Part shown: positions 32,476 through 44,208 of the stretch, in pieces
Numbering within the stretch: the first letter of the stretch is position 1
Layout of the letters: each line of letters opens with the position of its first letter
Source: Stictocephala bisonia
Lineage: Eukaryota > Arthropoda > Insecta > Hemiptera > Membracidae
DNA: 64,000 bases
Assembly: GCA_035578905.1 (NCBI GenBank)
Contig: JAQJVL010000703.1
Coordinates: 62,001 to 126,000, forward strand
Direction: 5' to 3'
Notes under the pieces: model-generated
What the model was told of the DNA's origin: nothing
The model's input: the letters and a program-made list of their open reading frames with translations, nothing else
Database searches by the model: none
Position numbers and translations under genes: made by a program

Positions 32476-32639
32476 ATCTTTTAATAAAATAATTGCAAGA
32501 TAGTATTTTTATACATTAAAACTAGCACAGAATTTAAGTTTAGTATCTGTTATAACTTCTAATTTCCAGCACAACAAATAATATTAATGTGTATTGATTT
32601 ATTATTAGTTTGCAAAGTCTCATAAACTAGGTTTGGTCA

Positions 32640-33480
32640 GTGGTTTGGTGCGAAATATTGTTACAGTGCATTCCACTGCAGTGCCCTAACATAGATGTGC
32701 AATCAAACCCAGCTTTTACGACAGCTACAGTTTGTAGCATACAATATTATACAGTTAAATGATATTAATAGGAGAAGTTCATTGGAAGTAGGATTCGTCA
32801 TGGGCTTAGGTAGCAGTCTATTATTAGATGTATACTGCCATAACCACTCTTCTGCGTGAAGTTTTAAACCTAACCAAGTTTGAATCTGGTGGTAAACGCT
32901 CAACAGATGCTGATGAGCAGCGTCTGAAGTAGGTGGAAGTTTAGCTAAATAAAATTTTGACTTTATAAACATTTTTGCGGTTAGTTGCTTTAACTTAAAA
33001 TATCTGGCTTCACTAGGGTTTTGAACCTCGATAAGTTGTACAAATTCAAATTTCATGATTGACATATAACGTTTACAATACAGCAAATTCTCTAAGAAAC
33101 AAATGTCTCGTGATTTTAATAATATCAACTTAATAGCGTACATTAATAAAATATGCTGATTATAAATTACAATAAGTACATACTTAAAATAAACTTTTCT
33201 CCATTTTCTAGAAAGATTTCTTTTTCAATGTCTTGTTCTGTAAAAAGCTCAGTCTAAGATTTAGCTTCAGTTGAATTACTTAATAAGTCAGCTGCATTTA
33301 GCTTTCCTAGCCCATAGAAAGCAGAGGTCGTGTCGCAACCAGTTATGGAATGAGCAAATAGCAATAACCTTTTCTGCTCGACTTGTTGGTGTATAAGAAA
33401 ATCTGCTGAGTATACAATGGACACTGAAGATGAAGGCTTTAAGGGGAGCTCGACCTCATTTTAGTGGTATGGAAGATTAA
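32640..33480 (-). pseudogene. Decayed insect repetitive protein (G-C-D-T-T-S / L-P-P-T-S family)
   Basis: On the minus strand a first piece (about 33400-33290) reads F-A-H-S-I-T-G-C-D-T-T-S-A-F. A 146-aa frame (33143-32703) has L-P-P-T-S-D-A-A-H-Q-H-L-L, then Q-I-Q-T-W-L-G and a Cys-containing tail. This motif series is known from a large family of uncharacterised, repeat-associated proteins in insects and cnidarians, which end in a CXC-like cysteine cluster. Function is unknown. Stops and frame changes between pieces and a poor Cys tail show decay. Confidence 0.6.
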
Positions 33481-33899
33481 TTATTGTCGTCTTATTTATA
33501 AATATTCCATTCCAATTTAAAGACTACGTTGTTTAGAATAGTCAAATAGGTGACCCCCACAAAAAAAGTTTTATTCATTTATTTATGCAATCGAAACAGT
33601 GCAAAGTAAAAAGGTATATTACTAGTTTTTATGATGGTTTTTATCTGTTAGGGAGTTGGGAGAAGAACTGAGGATCTGATACTTTTTGGAGGATGAAGTT
33701 AAGGTAAAGTTTAATAGGATGGTCAGAGGTAATGGTGGTGGGTCGAAGCTGGAAGGAGGTTTGAAGCGTGCTAGGCAGGTTCGTAGGATTAGGGTTGAAG
33801 GTGTTATTCAAAAAAACATCTCCAACTTCAGGTTGCGGCCAAAGGAAATGACATCAGAAACTAAGGAGAACTGGTCTAGGTGAGAAGTAGGAGTGAAAG
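33481..33899. other. Unassigned, one purine-rich open stretch
   Basis: A 65-codon purine-rich frame (33686-33883, many Arg/Lys/Gly) is present but matches nothing I recognise. I would not call it a gene. Confidence 0.4.
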
Positions 33900-34640
33900 T
33901 AAGGCCTTTGGACAAATTTTCTGTAGACTGATTTTTTTAAAATCTGTATTTTTTTTTCAACTAACACACTAAAAAAGGAAGTTTGTTTTCTTCTTCCTAT
34001 TCTACTGTAAATTTTATTGATGGTCTAATGGAATTTAAATGTTGAAAATAACTATCTTGATCATTTTTAGCAGATTTCCAAACACAGAAAATGTCATCAA
34101 GATATCTTAACCAAAGAATAGGCTTTTCATGCCAAGTTTTAAGTGCCAGATTTTCAAAAAAATCCATTTATATATATTACTTAGAAGTGGACTGAGAACT
34201 CCTCCCATTGGTAAACCTGAGTTTTGAAGAAAATATTTATTGCCATACTGGAAGTAACTATTACTAACACATACTTCTAAAAGCTCCATTACAGATGATG
34301 TTAATAGTGAAGTCCTGCCTGATAAATTGCTGTCATTATCCAATTTTGTCTTTATAATATTCAAAATTTCTTTTACTGTAATATTTGTAAATAAGCTTAT
34401 TACATCATAACTATCCATGTTATCTTGCTGTATTGTTACATCCTTAATCTTATTAAGGAAATTATAAGAATTTTTCACATATGAGTTTTCAGAGCCAAAT
34501 AGAGGGTTTAAAATTGGTAGGAGGAATTTTGATAGTTCGTAGTTTGGGGAATTTATTGCACTGACTATTGGTCTGAGAGGAACTTTGTTTTGTGCATTTT
34601 TGGAACTCCATAAATATGAGGCGGTTTTGCAAATTTATGG
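33900..34640 (-). mobile_element. Penelope-like element, inverted RT fragment
   Basis: This minus-strand fragment of a Penelope-like (PLE) RT includes V-S-L-F-T-N-I-T-V (near 34400), G-L-P-M-G-G-V-L-S-P (near 34200), then a frame change into R-Y-L-D-D-I-F (catalytic, about 34092-34106) and S-I-K-F-T-V-E downstream. Its upstream part is an inverted copy of 36175-36536. It preserves the uninterrupted sequence at 34258-34264 where element A later inserted in the other copy. Confidence 0.8.
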
Positions 34641-34667
34641 AGTTTAATTTAAATCAAAAATAATTTA

Positions 34668-35195
34668 AATCAATGTGATTTAAATTATTTTGACCATTAA
34701 AAAAGAGAATACAAGAACATAAAAACAGCATAAAAAATCAATTGGAAACTATTCTAAACTTTCAGATCATGTTTTGGCGGAAGAGCATTAGGTGCAATGG
34801 ACAGCAGTAAGTATAGTATATGAAGAAAGTAAATGGAAAGGAAGAACAATAAAAGAAGCAGCATGTATGGCTGTAGAAAGCTGCATTTCGCAACCTAGTG
34901 CCACCTTGTGCCCAATATACCTGCCTATTATTAATTCAAAAGTATTAAATAAAACTCAAAATTAATAAGTGACTAAACAATTTTTATCAAAATTTATATA
35001 GTATATATTCAACTATTTTCATTTATCAAATCATCTGTTAAATATTTTAAGAAACATATGATCGACAAATTAATTTATATTTTACTAAAAACTATTTATG
35101 TTGTTAAATGTTTGAAAATGGCTTCAGACTGTATAGCCGAAATATAACATTTTTCAAAAAAACTATGTGATTTGTAGCTATTTAACATAAATCAG
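34668..35195 (+). mobile_element. Penelope-like 3' fragment with GIY-YIG remnant
   Basis: It is near-identical to 44750-45265. It encodes the C-terminal part of the PLE GIY-YIG endonuclease region, with frameshifts, then a 3' UTR running to about 35195. It lies directly upstream of a PLE 5' region in the same orientation, so this 3' UTR copy acts as the left pseudo-LTR of a tandem PLE. A GGCT..AGCC-GAAA structure at 35112-35142 could be a worn hammerhead-ribozyme core. Confidence 0.75.
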
Positions 35196-35199
35196 TAAT

Positions 35200-36543
35200 G
35201 AACACCATCACATAAAATTCATACCGTCAAGAATTGATAATACACTATGGCAGTGAAACTACAGGTATGTTCAGAAAGTTAGAAACAACTTACAACAAAT
35301 TAGCTAAAGCACAAAACCATTTAACTTTTACACATAAATGTAAAGATATGAACATTATTCCAAATTTTGCAAGAATAAAAAAAACAACATTTGAGTAAAT
35401 TTAAACAAAACATTATCATAAATACTGAAAAAAGTTACTTTTGACTTCAATCAAAGAAAATCATTTAAACATTAATCATTTACAATTTGAAATTCAAATT
35501 TTATAAGTACAATTAAAAAATTTAACAACTGATTCTGATTATAAAAAAAATTACATATTCTGTATAACTATCTTACAAAAAAACTTTCAACACAACAAAA
35601 ATTATGCAACAAAACAAATTAACTAGATTATCATCAAAGAAAAATATGTCCTTTAAAAAGAATAACCTTGAAACCAATCCACAAAACCAAAATAAGTTTG
35701 TAACTAATCTGTCTAAACGGGACAAAACAGCAGATAAAGAACACTTATTATCGAAAGGATTAAACTTTAAAATGTCAAACAATTCAATATCCAACCTAGA
35801 TATAATTGTATCTATTGAAAGTAAAACAGAGCTACTCCCTCCTGATCAACAATATTATTACATAAGTAACATAGTAAATGCTTTACAAATTAAAAATAAA
35901 ACAAAACCTTAATGAAAATTATATTACAGCATTACTCTTTAAAAAATGACGATACAATTATAATATTACCAGCACATAAAGGTAGGACAGCTGTGATAAT
36001 GGATAAAATTGATTATGAAGATAAAATGAATAATCAATCTATTAAATGGAGGACAATACACTAACAAACATAAAGATCCAACAACAAATATAATGAATAA
36101 AGTAAAATCTGTTATAAGAAAACAAAACACTATTTTATCAAATGATACAATGAAAAAACTCTCCTCAATTTGCAAAACCGCCTCATATTTATGGAGTTCC
36201 AAAAATACACAAAATCGAAGTTCCTCTCAGACCAATAGTCAGTTCAATAAATTCCCCAAACTACGAACTATCAAAATTCCTCCTACCAATTTTAAACCCT
36301 CTATTTGGCTCTGAAAACTCATATGTGAAAAATTCTTATGATTTCCTTAATAAGATTAAGGATGTAACAATACAGCAAGATAACATGGATAGTTATGATG
36401 TAATAAGCTTATTTACAAATATTACAGTAAAAGAAATTTTGAATATTATAAAGACAAAATTGGATTTGTGACAATTTATCAAGCAGGACTTCACTATCAA
36501 CATCATCTGTAATGGAGCTTTTAGAAGTATGTGTTAGTAATAG
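35200..36543 (+). pseudogene. Penelope-like element 5' half of ORF (N-terminus and early RT)
   Basis: N-terminal PLE motifs appear near 35270-35390 (N-H-L-T-F-T-H-K-C), then L-L-S-K-G-L-N-F (about 35747) and I-I-L-P-A-H-K-G-R-T-A-V-I-M-D-K (about 35960). Early RT blocks P-H-I-Y-G-V-P-K and R-P-I-V-S-S-I-N run to V-S-L-F-T-N-I (about 36400). Several frameshifts are present. It is cut at 36543 by element A, and the continuation is at 44209. Confidence 0.78.
36537..36543. repeat. Left target duplication of element A (GTAATAG)
   Basis: GTAATAG directly precedes the CATAGACC terminus of element A. The partner at 44209-44215 is TTAATAG (6 of 7 identical). The empty target, on the opposite strand, survives at 34258-34264. 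Confidence 0.75.
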
Positions 36544-38544
36544 CATAGACCTTCTATTATACCAGACAGTCCCATCATACGGGTGAGCTGGTCGTAGTTC
36601 TGGTTCAATGTGTTGGCTAGTTGTCATTACCCACGCCAGACTGCGCTGGCGTTGGCTGTCTCTCCCCCGTCAACCTATTACCCACCCTCCTAAGGAAAAA
36701 CGTCAGGCCTACGTCATGTACTACGTCACTCCCCCCCACTCCTTCCTAGCTATTGTCGTTGGTGTACTCGTGGGAGAGCCTTGCCCGCCAAAAAGCTTTA
36801 TGCATTTGTAATGGTCATCTGCCGTCGCTATTTATTGATACCAAACACTGAGGCAATAACTCTAATACCTAAATTCAATCACACTCCCAGTTTACGAATT
36901 AAATAAAACTGTTGTAATATGATATATTATCAGATCAATCCAAGACAATTATGTCTTATTTTTGGATAGGTATCATACATATTGTAACTAATAAATCTAT
37001 GAACCAATTTTAAGACATTTGATACTAAGGTGTATTTATATCTAACTTTTGGTATTAATTATACGTCTATAATGATTACCAACTAGGCATATATTTAGCA
37101 TTTAAAAAATAATGTTATAACTGTTTGGTATATATAAGTTAATTATTGGCCTACATTCGGTTGCATTAGTATAGTTATTTCTTGCCCCTAATGACATATA
37201 ATGCCTTTATATTCACGAAAAATAGATAAATCAGGTGGTATAACATTTTCTTTTTTCCAAAACAAATAATATTTTATTACAATCAGGTCCCAGTTCATAG
37301 TGAGTTAAGTGATAACAAACATATGAAATTTAGTACAATTTTCCTATATACAGTTATTGGTATCTCAAAAAGTAATTATTTTACAACAAACTTTAAATGG
37401 GGAAATTTACTTTATTTTTTATGTTCATTACAATCATGTAGTTAAAATTTTAAAATTCGTTCGCAATTTTCCAATTAGTGGACAACTTTAAAATTACTTA
37501 AAGTGACCCGTATTTTGCATGATGGATTTAGGTTTTACTAGTGATTCTAAGAAGTTTGTATTCCAGGTGTTATTTTGATTTACTTAACCGTTTCGACGCT
37601 AGGAGCGCTAAAAGTTTTAAAAATCCTTATTTCAACAATTTATTAAGAGCCTGCAGAGGCTGCTAATAAATTTGTCGGCCATGTTGGTTTTAATCCTATA
37701 AGAACAATTCTTATTTTCTAACCGGACATACGATCACGTGTATCCAAACTAAACAGTTATTTTTAACGGATTTTCCTAAACAAATCTCATTTGATCAAGA
37801 ATGAAATTGAGCGTTGGAATTGCTTTTCGCATTTCTAATTAGTTTTATAGAATAAAATAGGGGATAGGCGAAACGAGCAACCGCCATGAGTAATTATTTC
37901 CGGCTATGTTTTCCCTCAGTATGGCGCAGTGTTGCCAAACTGCTTCCTGTACTGTGTGGCCTGGTTTCTGCCTGGAACTCCGTTGGACCGACCTGCTGAT
38001 TGTAGTTGGTTATTGTTAGGGTTACAATAATTTTCGTAGTAAAATACGGACACCAGTTTTACTTGGAGGTCTGGCGGCGGCAGGGGGGGACGAGTTGAAA
38101 ATCGTCTTTTATGATATTAGATTTGGGTTGTTAAATTGGGAAAATAATACTTAGTGATATATAATATAAATTATATGTAATTTTAGAACAAATATCTATA
38201 CCTTGAAACCAAGTATTATTAAATGCAATTTTACAACTTTCAGAAATTTGAATAACAACTATAAGATAATATATATTTACATTTAACCAACCCTGCATAA
38301 AATTGGAACGACAAAAAAAACGAAGAATCAACAAAACAACTAAACAAATTGACATATAATACTATTATTAACAACAAACCACTTTAAACAACTTTGAGTC
38401 ATGAAATAAAATGCATCTTACATTTAAAATAATCCATCACAATTTATCATTTACTGTAATGTTTCATCTTTAACATTTCGTCACAGCAACAACATACTTA
38501 AATGCAATACAATAAATGAGCTATGTACAATAATTAATGGTATA

Positions 38545-39499
38545 CAGGGTGTTCAGTAAAACTGTTTAAATAATTTGGGATGTTATTATACACATAAAAA
38601 TGAGCAAAAAACTTCATATGAAGGTATGTCCTAAAACCTTTAGTTTTCCGTCTATCTGTCTTTAAGTGTTTTTTACATAAAAATTCATAACTTTGGATCC
38701 ACTGAAGGTATAATTGTGAACCTTCATGATTGTACTACCCTATAGTAGATCTTTTTTTTATAAAAATATAAAAAATAAATATTTACCCGTTTCAAAATGG
38801 CGCAGGTTTATTTTTTTCTAACCAAAATATGTAAAAACTGACTAATTTTACAAACAAAATGCAAGAATAATATTTTTTAGTAAATCTTATTATAATATTC
38901 ACAGCGTTTGTTTCAACAAAAAGGGATAAAAAAACAGCCGAGTTATGCTGCAAAATGTAAAACTATGTTTTACACAGCACTAGCATTAACCAAAGGCTAG
39001 TGCTGTTTTAAATATGTGTGTACTTTGAACAGCTGATTTCATGTCAGTCTGCTATTTTATATGAACAGCTGTTTATTTATGTTATTAATATTAGGTTTGG
39101 TTTCCATTGTTGGCATTATTCATTAGTAACAATAAGAACACTTGTCATGTAAACGTTTTTTGTGAGTGTTTCTGTAAAGTTTTTTTTAATTGTATTGTTA
39201 GTTTTAATTAGTTAGTATTTGTAGTTTATTTTCTTATGACATAGTTCTTTTTTATTATTTTCATAGTTTCCTTTTATTAACAAATAATGGCAGATAATGT
39301 AATAAACAACTTTACCAACTCAGAAATGGCAGACATGCATTTGATATATGGTATGGCTCATTGTAGTAGTATTCAAGCAAGAAACTATCAAATTAATAAA
39401 AAAGAACTATGTCATAAGAAAATAAATTACAAACACTAACTAATTAAATCTAACAATAAAATTTCTAAAAAAACTTAACAGAAAGACTCATAAAAAAAT
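38545..39499 (+). mobile_element. Tc1/mariner-related insertion inside element A
   Basis: It starts TA|CAGGGTGTTCAGTAAAACTG at 38545 and breaks a sequence that is continuous in element B. It contains the hairpin CAGCACTAGC/GCTAGTGCTG (38975-38984 and 38996-39005) and a 50-codon ORF (39287-39439). Its right end is not an inverted copy of the left end. Instead about 39153-39254 is repeated inverted at 39399-39499, giving a 100-bp-arm stem-loop. Confidence 0.6.
39287..39439 (+). pseudogene. N-terminal fragment of DDE transposase (HTH domain)
   Basis: The 50-aa peptide has F-T-N-S-E-M-A-D-M-H-L-I-Y-G, matching the helix-turn-helix N-terminus of transposases common in insects (the DUF4817-type segment of Tc1/mariner-related proteins). 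It is cut after about 35 residues by the inverted-repeat arm and ends in unrelated sequence. The catalytic core is absent. Confidence 0.6.
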
Positions 39500-39835
39500 T
39501 AACACTTTCATAAAAATAGTACAGTAATAAGTACAAAAATAATACTAATTTCTTAAACAAATTGTTTAGAACATACTTGGGAAAGTTAATGTTTTTTTTA
39601 ACTGAATAAAGTTAAAGTTAATACTATAAAAGTAACTAATTGAAGTTAAAAGTTAGGATAGATTCAAACTAACTGATTAAAGTTAAAGTATTAGAAAATT
39701 AACTGAAATTTAAAGTTAACAGTTTGTTTTGGTAGAGTAAAATATACATAAACAAATACTTTACCTGTATGATATTTTATAATTTATAATATCTTAGATA
39801 AACAGGCCTATTTATAATACATTATTATATAATAA

Positions 39836-40362
39836 TACTAGCTATACTCCCGCTTCGCCGGTCATCATTTTTTAGGAGGCATGTCATAAAAAGTAAACTG
39901 CAAAACAAATAATTATTTATTTTTTATTTTCACGTTTCACCACATGTTTTAATTACAGAGGAAAAAAAGGTTAACACCAAATACAGATCACCTGATCAAG
40001 TAAAAGTAGTGTGTGCTACACTCTCAAGGTGAAATGTAGAACTACAATAAATCAAAACATATACAGTACTGTTGTTGTGAGAACTTCAATCTGCTTATGG
40101 CATGTGAAACTACATTAAACCACACAGTCATATGTTTTTTTGTAAACAATTCAGATTCTCCATTTGAATAACATGGGATCTTTAGGAGCCCGTGGGGCGG
40201 GATCCTGTGGACGGATCTGCATCAAACTTCACAGAAAACATCTCGGGAGTATACAGGACAACATCCTAAAGTTTCATGGCGATCGGTTGGATGGTTTGGC
40301 AGCGCATAAACTCAAACATATATATATATACAAACATCCTCTTTTATAAATATAGATTAATT
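39836..40362 (+). repeat. Short interspersed repeat, RTE/SINE-like
   Basis: It starts CTAGCTATACTCCCGCTTCGC and ends in a TA-rich run, then CATCCTCTTTTATAAATATAGATT. The 3' part has the A-G-T-T-T-C-A-T-G-G-C-G-A-T-C-G-G-T-T-G-G type block widespread in insect RTE-linked repeats. Related partial units are at 41868-41985 (3' part) and 42430-42480 (5' part). Class is uncertain. Confidence 0.4.
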
Positions 40363-42274
40363 AGACTATATCAATTTCTACAGTAATTTTGTTATATAAC
40401 TGTCTGAAATCTTAAATATTTAATTTAATTTAATTTCTAAAATTATGAACAAAAACTGACTTAAGTCTGTGAAATTAAAGTTTTACTTATTAAGCCATAC
40501 TTTTAAAAATCAATAACTATCTTATAGGAAATTCACGATAGCAAAACATTTTTTTTTAATTGGCGCATATAATAAGAAAGCCAAATAATATATTGAAATG
40601 TTTACTACAGGTGATTCTTATCAGACTGGAGATGATAAGGAAGGGTTACTGATAAGAGAGTATGGGCCGATTAGCAGTACACAAAAACTGAACAAAATAT
40701 ACTCACTCTATAAGTGAGTGAAAGCAGATCTATTCATACTATTTTCGATAAGCAATTAATTACGTTTATTAGATGTTTAAGAATTTACCGTTCTGAGTGC
40801 ATTTTTTATTATTACTGAAATTAGTTAATTAAAAATTATGAAAACTATCTAAATCAATAATAAAATACAAAACTAATTACCATTGATAATATTATTAATA
40901 TTAAAGATAGTAGTATCATTATCTTTTCTTTTCAACGGTGCCGATAGCAAAATAATGAAAACAGAACTAAATATAGTAATTGTTACTTGAAATGTGTCCT
41001 GCAATCTTGCGTGGTATCTTAAAATGGATTGATTTTACCAAGTAAGCCTAATTTAAAATAAAGAAAATGTTGGTTTGATTAACCATTTAAATAGTTTGTT
41101 CCCGATTACTTTTGAACAGGACAATTTTGATATGTAATTCTGTATGATCAATTAATCAAGTATTGACAGCATTAACGTCAAAATGCAACTGATTTTTCTA
41201 ATTAATTATACAGATAGATGGGTTAACAGGTAAAATTCAGTATTAGAGTTTATGAAAGATAAACAAGCTTAGGCCCACTACGTTGATTTAAAACAAGACA
41301 ACTAAATGACTATCTCAACTTTATCCCTAAACATAAACTAATCAAGTGAAATGATCACCCCAGGGACATGTCAATCCCACAACAATGGTATACCTGTTTG
41401 GTCTGCCTTTTTTTTTATTTATAAGGCAGTAAAATGTGACTAAAGGGGAGGGGGTGTGTCTTCAAAACAATGACCTTGCTTGCCGGTGACAATTGGGGGA
41501 TGAGGAAAACAATCGGTCTTTGACCTGAATTTTTAGATACTTTCTCCCACGGACCAAATGGCACGCAATAGTTACTCTGCTTATCGGCGCTCGCTAATTA
41601 AGACTGTGTTATTAAAACCGCCCACATATAAAAGTGTTCTTAATTTATAATGCTGTTTTCCAGATTACGTGGAAGTTCGAATGAAATTCGTACATAGCGT
41701 AGAACTAAAGATACTATATCCAACGTATTTTAATATTTTATTTAGTTTTAAACAGAGCGGCGATTGTGTGCAGTTTGCGTGAAGGGTTGTCATTTTTCTG
41801 AACTTTAACAGAAGGAATGTAACTAGGTTTTTTTATTATTGTTATGTTATTATATAAATTTGTGTTCGGTGGGGGGGGACTATATAACTTCCTGAAGTTT
41901 CATAACGATAGGATGAATGGTGTAGTAATGCATAGAGGAAAAGAGACATACACGTACACTCGTTTTTATACACACAGATCAAACTAAACTTCTACTGAAT
42001 ACAAACTTAATCCTAACATTATGAAATATCTATAATGTCATGAACATTATAAACATCGCCTTAGAGCTGTTAAAATATTATAAATACCATTATTTACGTT
42101 TGAACATCTGTTACTTTTAGATTCATCTAGAAATCTCTCTATGCTGTTCAGCTCTACTATATAATAATGAACATATTTGAATTAACAGTCCCTACGTTTA
42201 GTCATAATGATGACTCTATAGCAGTACGAACGCTATAGTTATTTATTTTAGACTCGTATCATATTTTGCTCTGG

Positions 42275-42965
42275 CTGTTGGGCTATTAATAAATTGCCAT
42301 TTCTGATGAACAGTTGAACTCAGTTAGTAACCAGACTACAATCATCCACACTCATCCTACACTCATATAATCATTCATATTCGCCTTAAAATACCAACAA
42401 CGATGTGTCGGCGTCTCATATGTAACAATATACTAGTTGTTTGTTTACCCGTGTCTTGCTACGGGATTAACATATAAACAGTAATTTTTTAGTTTTTTAA
42501 TGGTAGCTTCGCGTGCCAACCCGTTACTCCCTTTTATAAGATAAAAGTAACTGATAAATTATTAAAATGTAGTAAAAGGAGATTCAAGTTATTATAACTT
42601 TTGATACCAATAATCATACCCAATTACTTACAGAAAATATAAATTAATACAAGAGTACTATTTTGAAATTTGGACTGAAGGTAGATATAACCATGTCGAC
42701 CCCAGAAAAATTCTAAGATGTTTACATTTCCAATAAATAGGGTTTAATTTTAGCGGTTGAAAATATAAATTTTGCCATAATAAAAACGTAGGCGACTCGG
42801 CCGTACAAAACATGATTTCGCTCTTACATTCTTTCTTACTAATGAGATACCGACAGAACGTTGTGCGTATTTTAATGCGAATAGGATGTGTAGGATGAGT
42901 GTAGTCTGGTCACTAACTGAGTTCAACTATTCCTCAGAAAGGACAATTTATTAATAGCCCAACAG
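42275..42965. repeat. Foldback with about 150-bp arms inside element A
   Basis: The left arm 42275-42426 (starting CTGTTGGGCTATTAATAAAT) matches the reverse complement of 42837-42965. The right arm belongs to the part shared with element B; the left arm is an extra inverted copy. The loop contains an RTE/SINE-like start (about 42432-42480). Confidence 0.65.
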
Positions 42966-44208
42966 ACAGGGCGACTAAGGGACCTACAGCTTTACGTGGA
43001 CTCCGAACCACGTAGTGTTGGTCTGATTTACAGGTAACTGACAGGTCTGACATTCAGTTCTCTCCCCTACACAAAATCCGAACTCTAACTACCATCCAAC
43101 ATGGACACCACAGACTTCTCTTGTAATGTCCACGTCGATAGCAACCGTTAAGTGGACGCCGTGTCGGTATAAGAGGACCGAGCATGGAACCTATCGCCTA
43201 CAATCTCCCAAACACTTTGTCTCCAAGTAGCTGGGTTACAGATGTGCGCCAACAGATTCTAACGCTCGTTGAAGCAAGAAAACTAAATTTAAGGTACACA
43301 CACACATGTGGCATATCTTTTTTACAGGAAGAAACAAGTATTATAATGGTAAATGTTTATTATAACGTGGTTGTGACAGATAATTTATAAAAGCGTTAAA
43401 ATGAAAACCTCTTTTTAATTCATTAAAAACCCGCACCTTGAAATTTTCAAGAAGCGAGGAAATTTCTTATTTCTTGGTCAGGTAAGTTTGACCAGCGTAA
43501 TAAAGTTCTGTAAATAGCCAAATTAATTAATAAATCTACCAGAAATGTTTCAAGATATAGTTCAATGTATAGTTATTTTTACAATAGGGCTTAAAAGTGA
43601 AAAATTAGCATTTCAGTGTCTAGAATAAACACTTATTTTTAATTGCCAGGCTGGACGAAATAGTCTTCTGAAAGCATAGTTTTATAGAACATACAATTCT
43701 CTACAACTTTTAAATTTAAAGTTGGTTTCAATATATATTATAGTTTTTGTATAATTGATGGTTTTGTATTTTAAAAAGTAACTGATTTTGTGAAATAATT
43801 TAATAATTAAGTCATGAATCATGGTGGTCGTCAATGTTATCCAAACAAATATAAAAAGGATGTCAAGATTCTCTGAGGTACTGAACTGAGTGCCCCAGTG
43901 TAGTATTCCAAGATTAAAACCTTCAACGCCAACTGAAATGGAGACAGTTGAAGAATCTGTTTGTATGTTTGGGCTAGGCCATTTCCCATCCCCACGCTAC
44001 GCAGGTAATTGCCTCATGCAGACATGAGGAGGGAGTGACGTCATCAAATTACGTCAGAAGTCTAATTTCCGATATGGCCAGTTGAGTTGCATGAATCAGG
44101 GGATATAAAATTGTTTATAATGGTTCCTAGTAGGTTGCTCTGCCTCCGCTCCGATTTTTACTGTCTTCAATTTTCTGGCTGGGATGGGACTGTCTAGTAT
44201 AATAGAAG

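Larger units (their letters stand above)
36544..44208. mobile_element. Element A: large DNA element of the CATAGACC family (7.67 kb)
   Basis: The left terminus reads CATAGACCTTCTATTATACC and continues to a CAGTCCCAT block. The right terminus, reverse-complemented, gives ACTTCTATTATACTAG plus the same CAGTCCCAT block, lacking the outermost bases. It is inserted in a Penelope-like element whose halves match up across it. 36544-38544 and about 39500-39665 match the reverse complement of about 60585-62660 in element B; 42820-44208 matches the reverse complement of 58320-59705. The middle (39665-42820) differs between copies. No transposase was recognised. Unoccupied stretches 37100-38500 and 40400-41850 show no genes. 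Confidence 0.75.

Noticed and set aside
33686..33883. Basic 65-codon frame as a small gene
   Set aside because: Purine-rich low complexity, no promoter, splice or domain evidence.
36537..36560. GTAATAG counted as part of the element A/B TIR
   Set aside because: It is directly, not invertedly, repeated at the two ends, and the unoccupied Penelope copy already contains it once.
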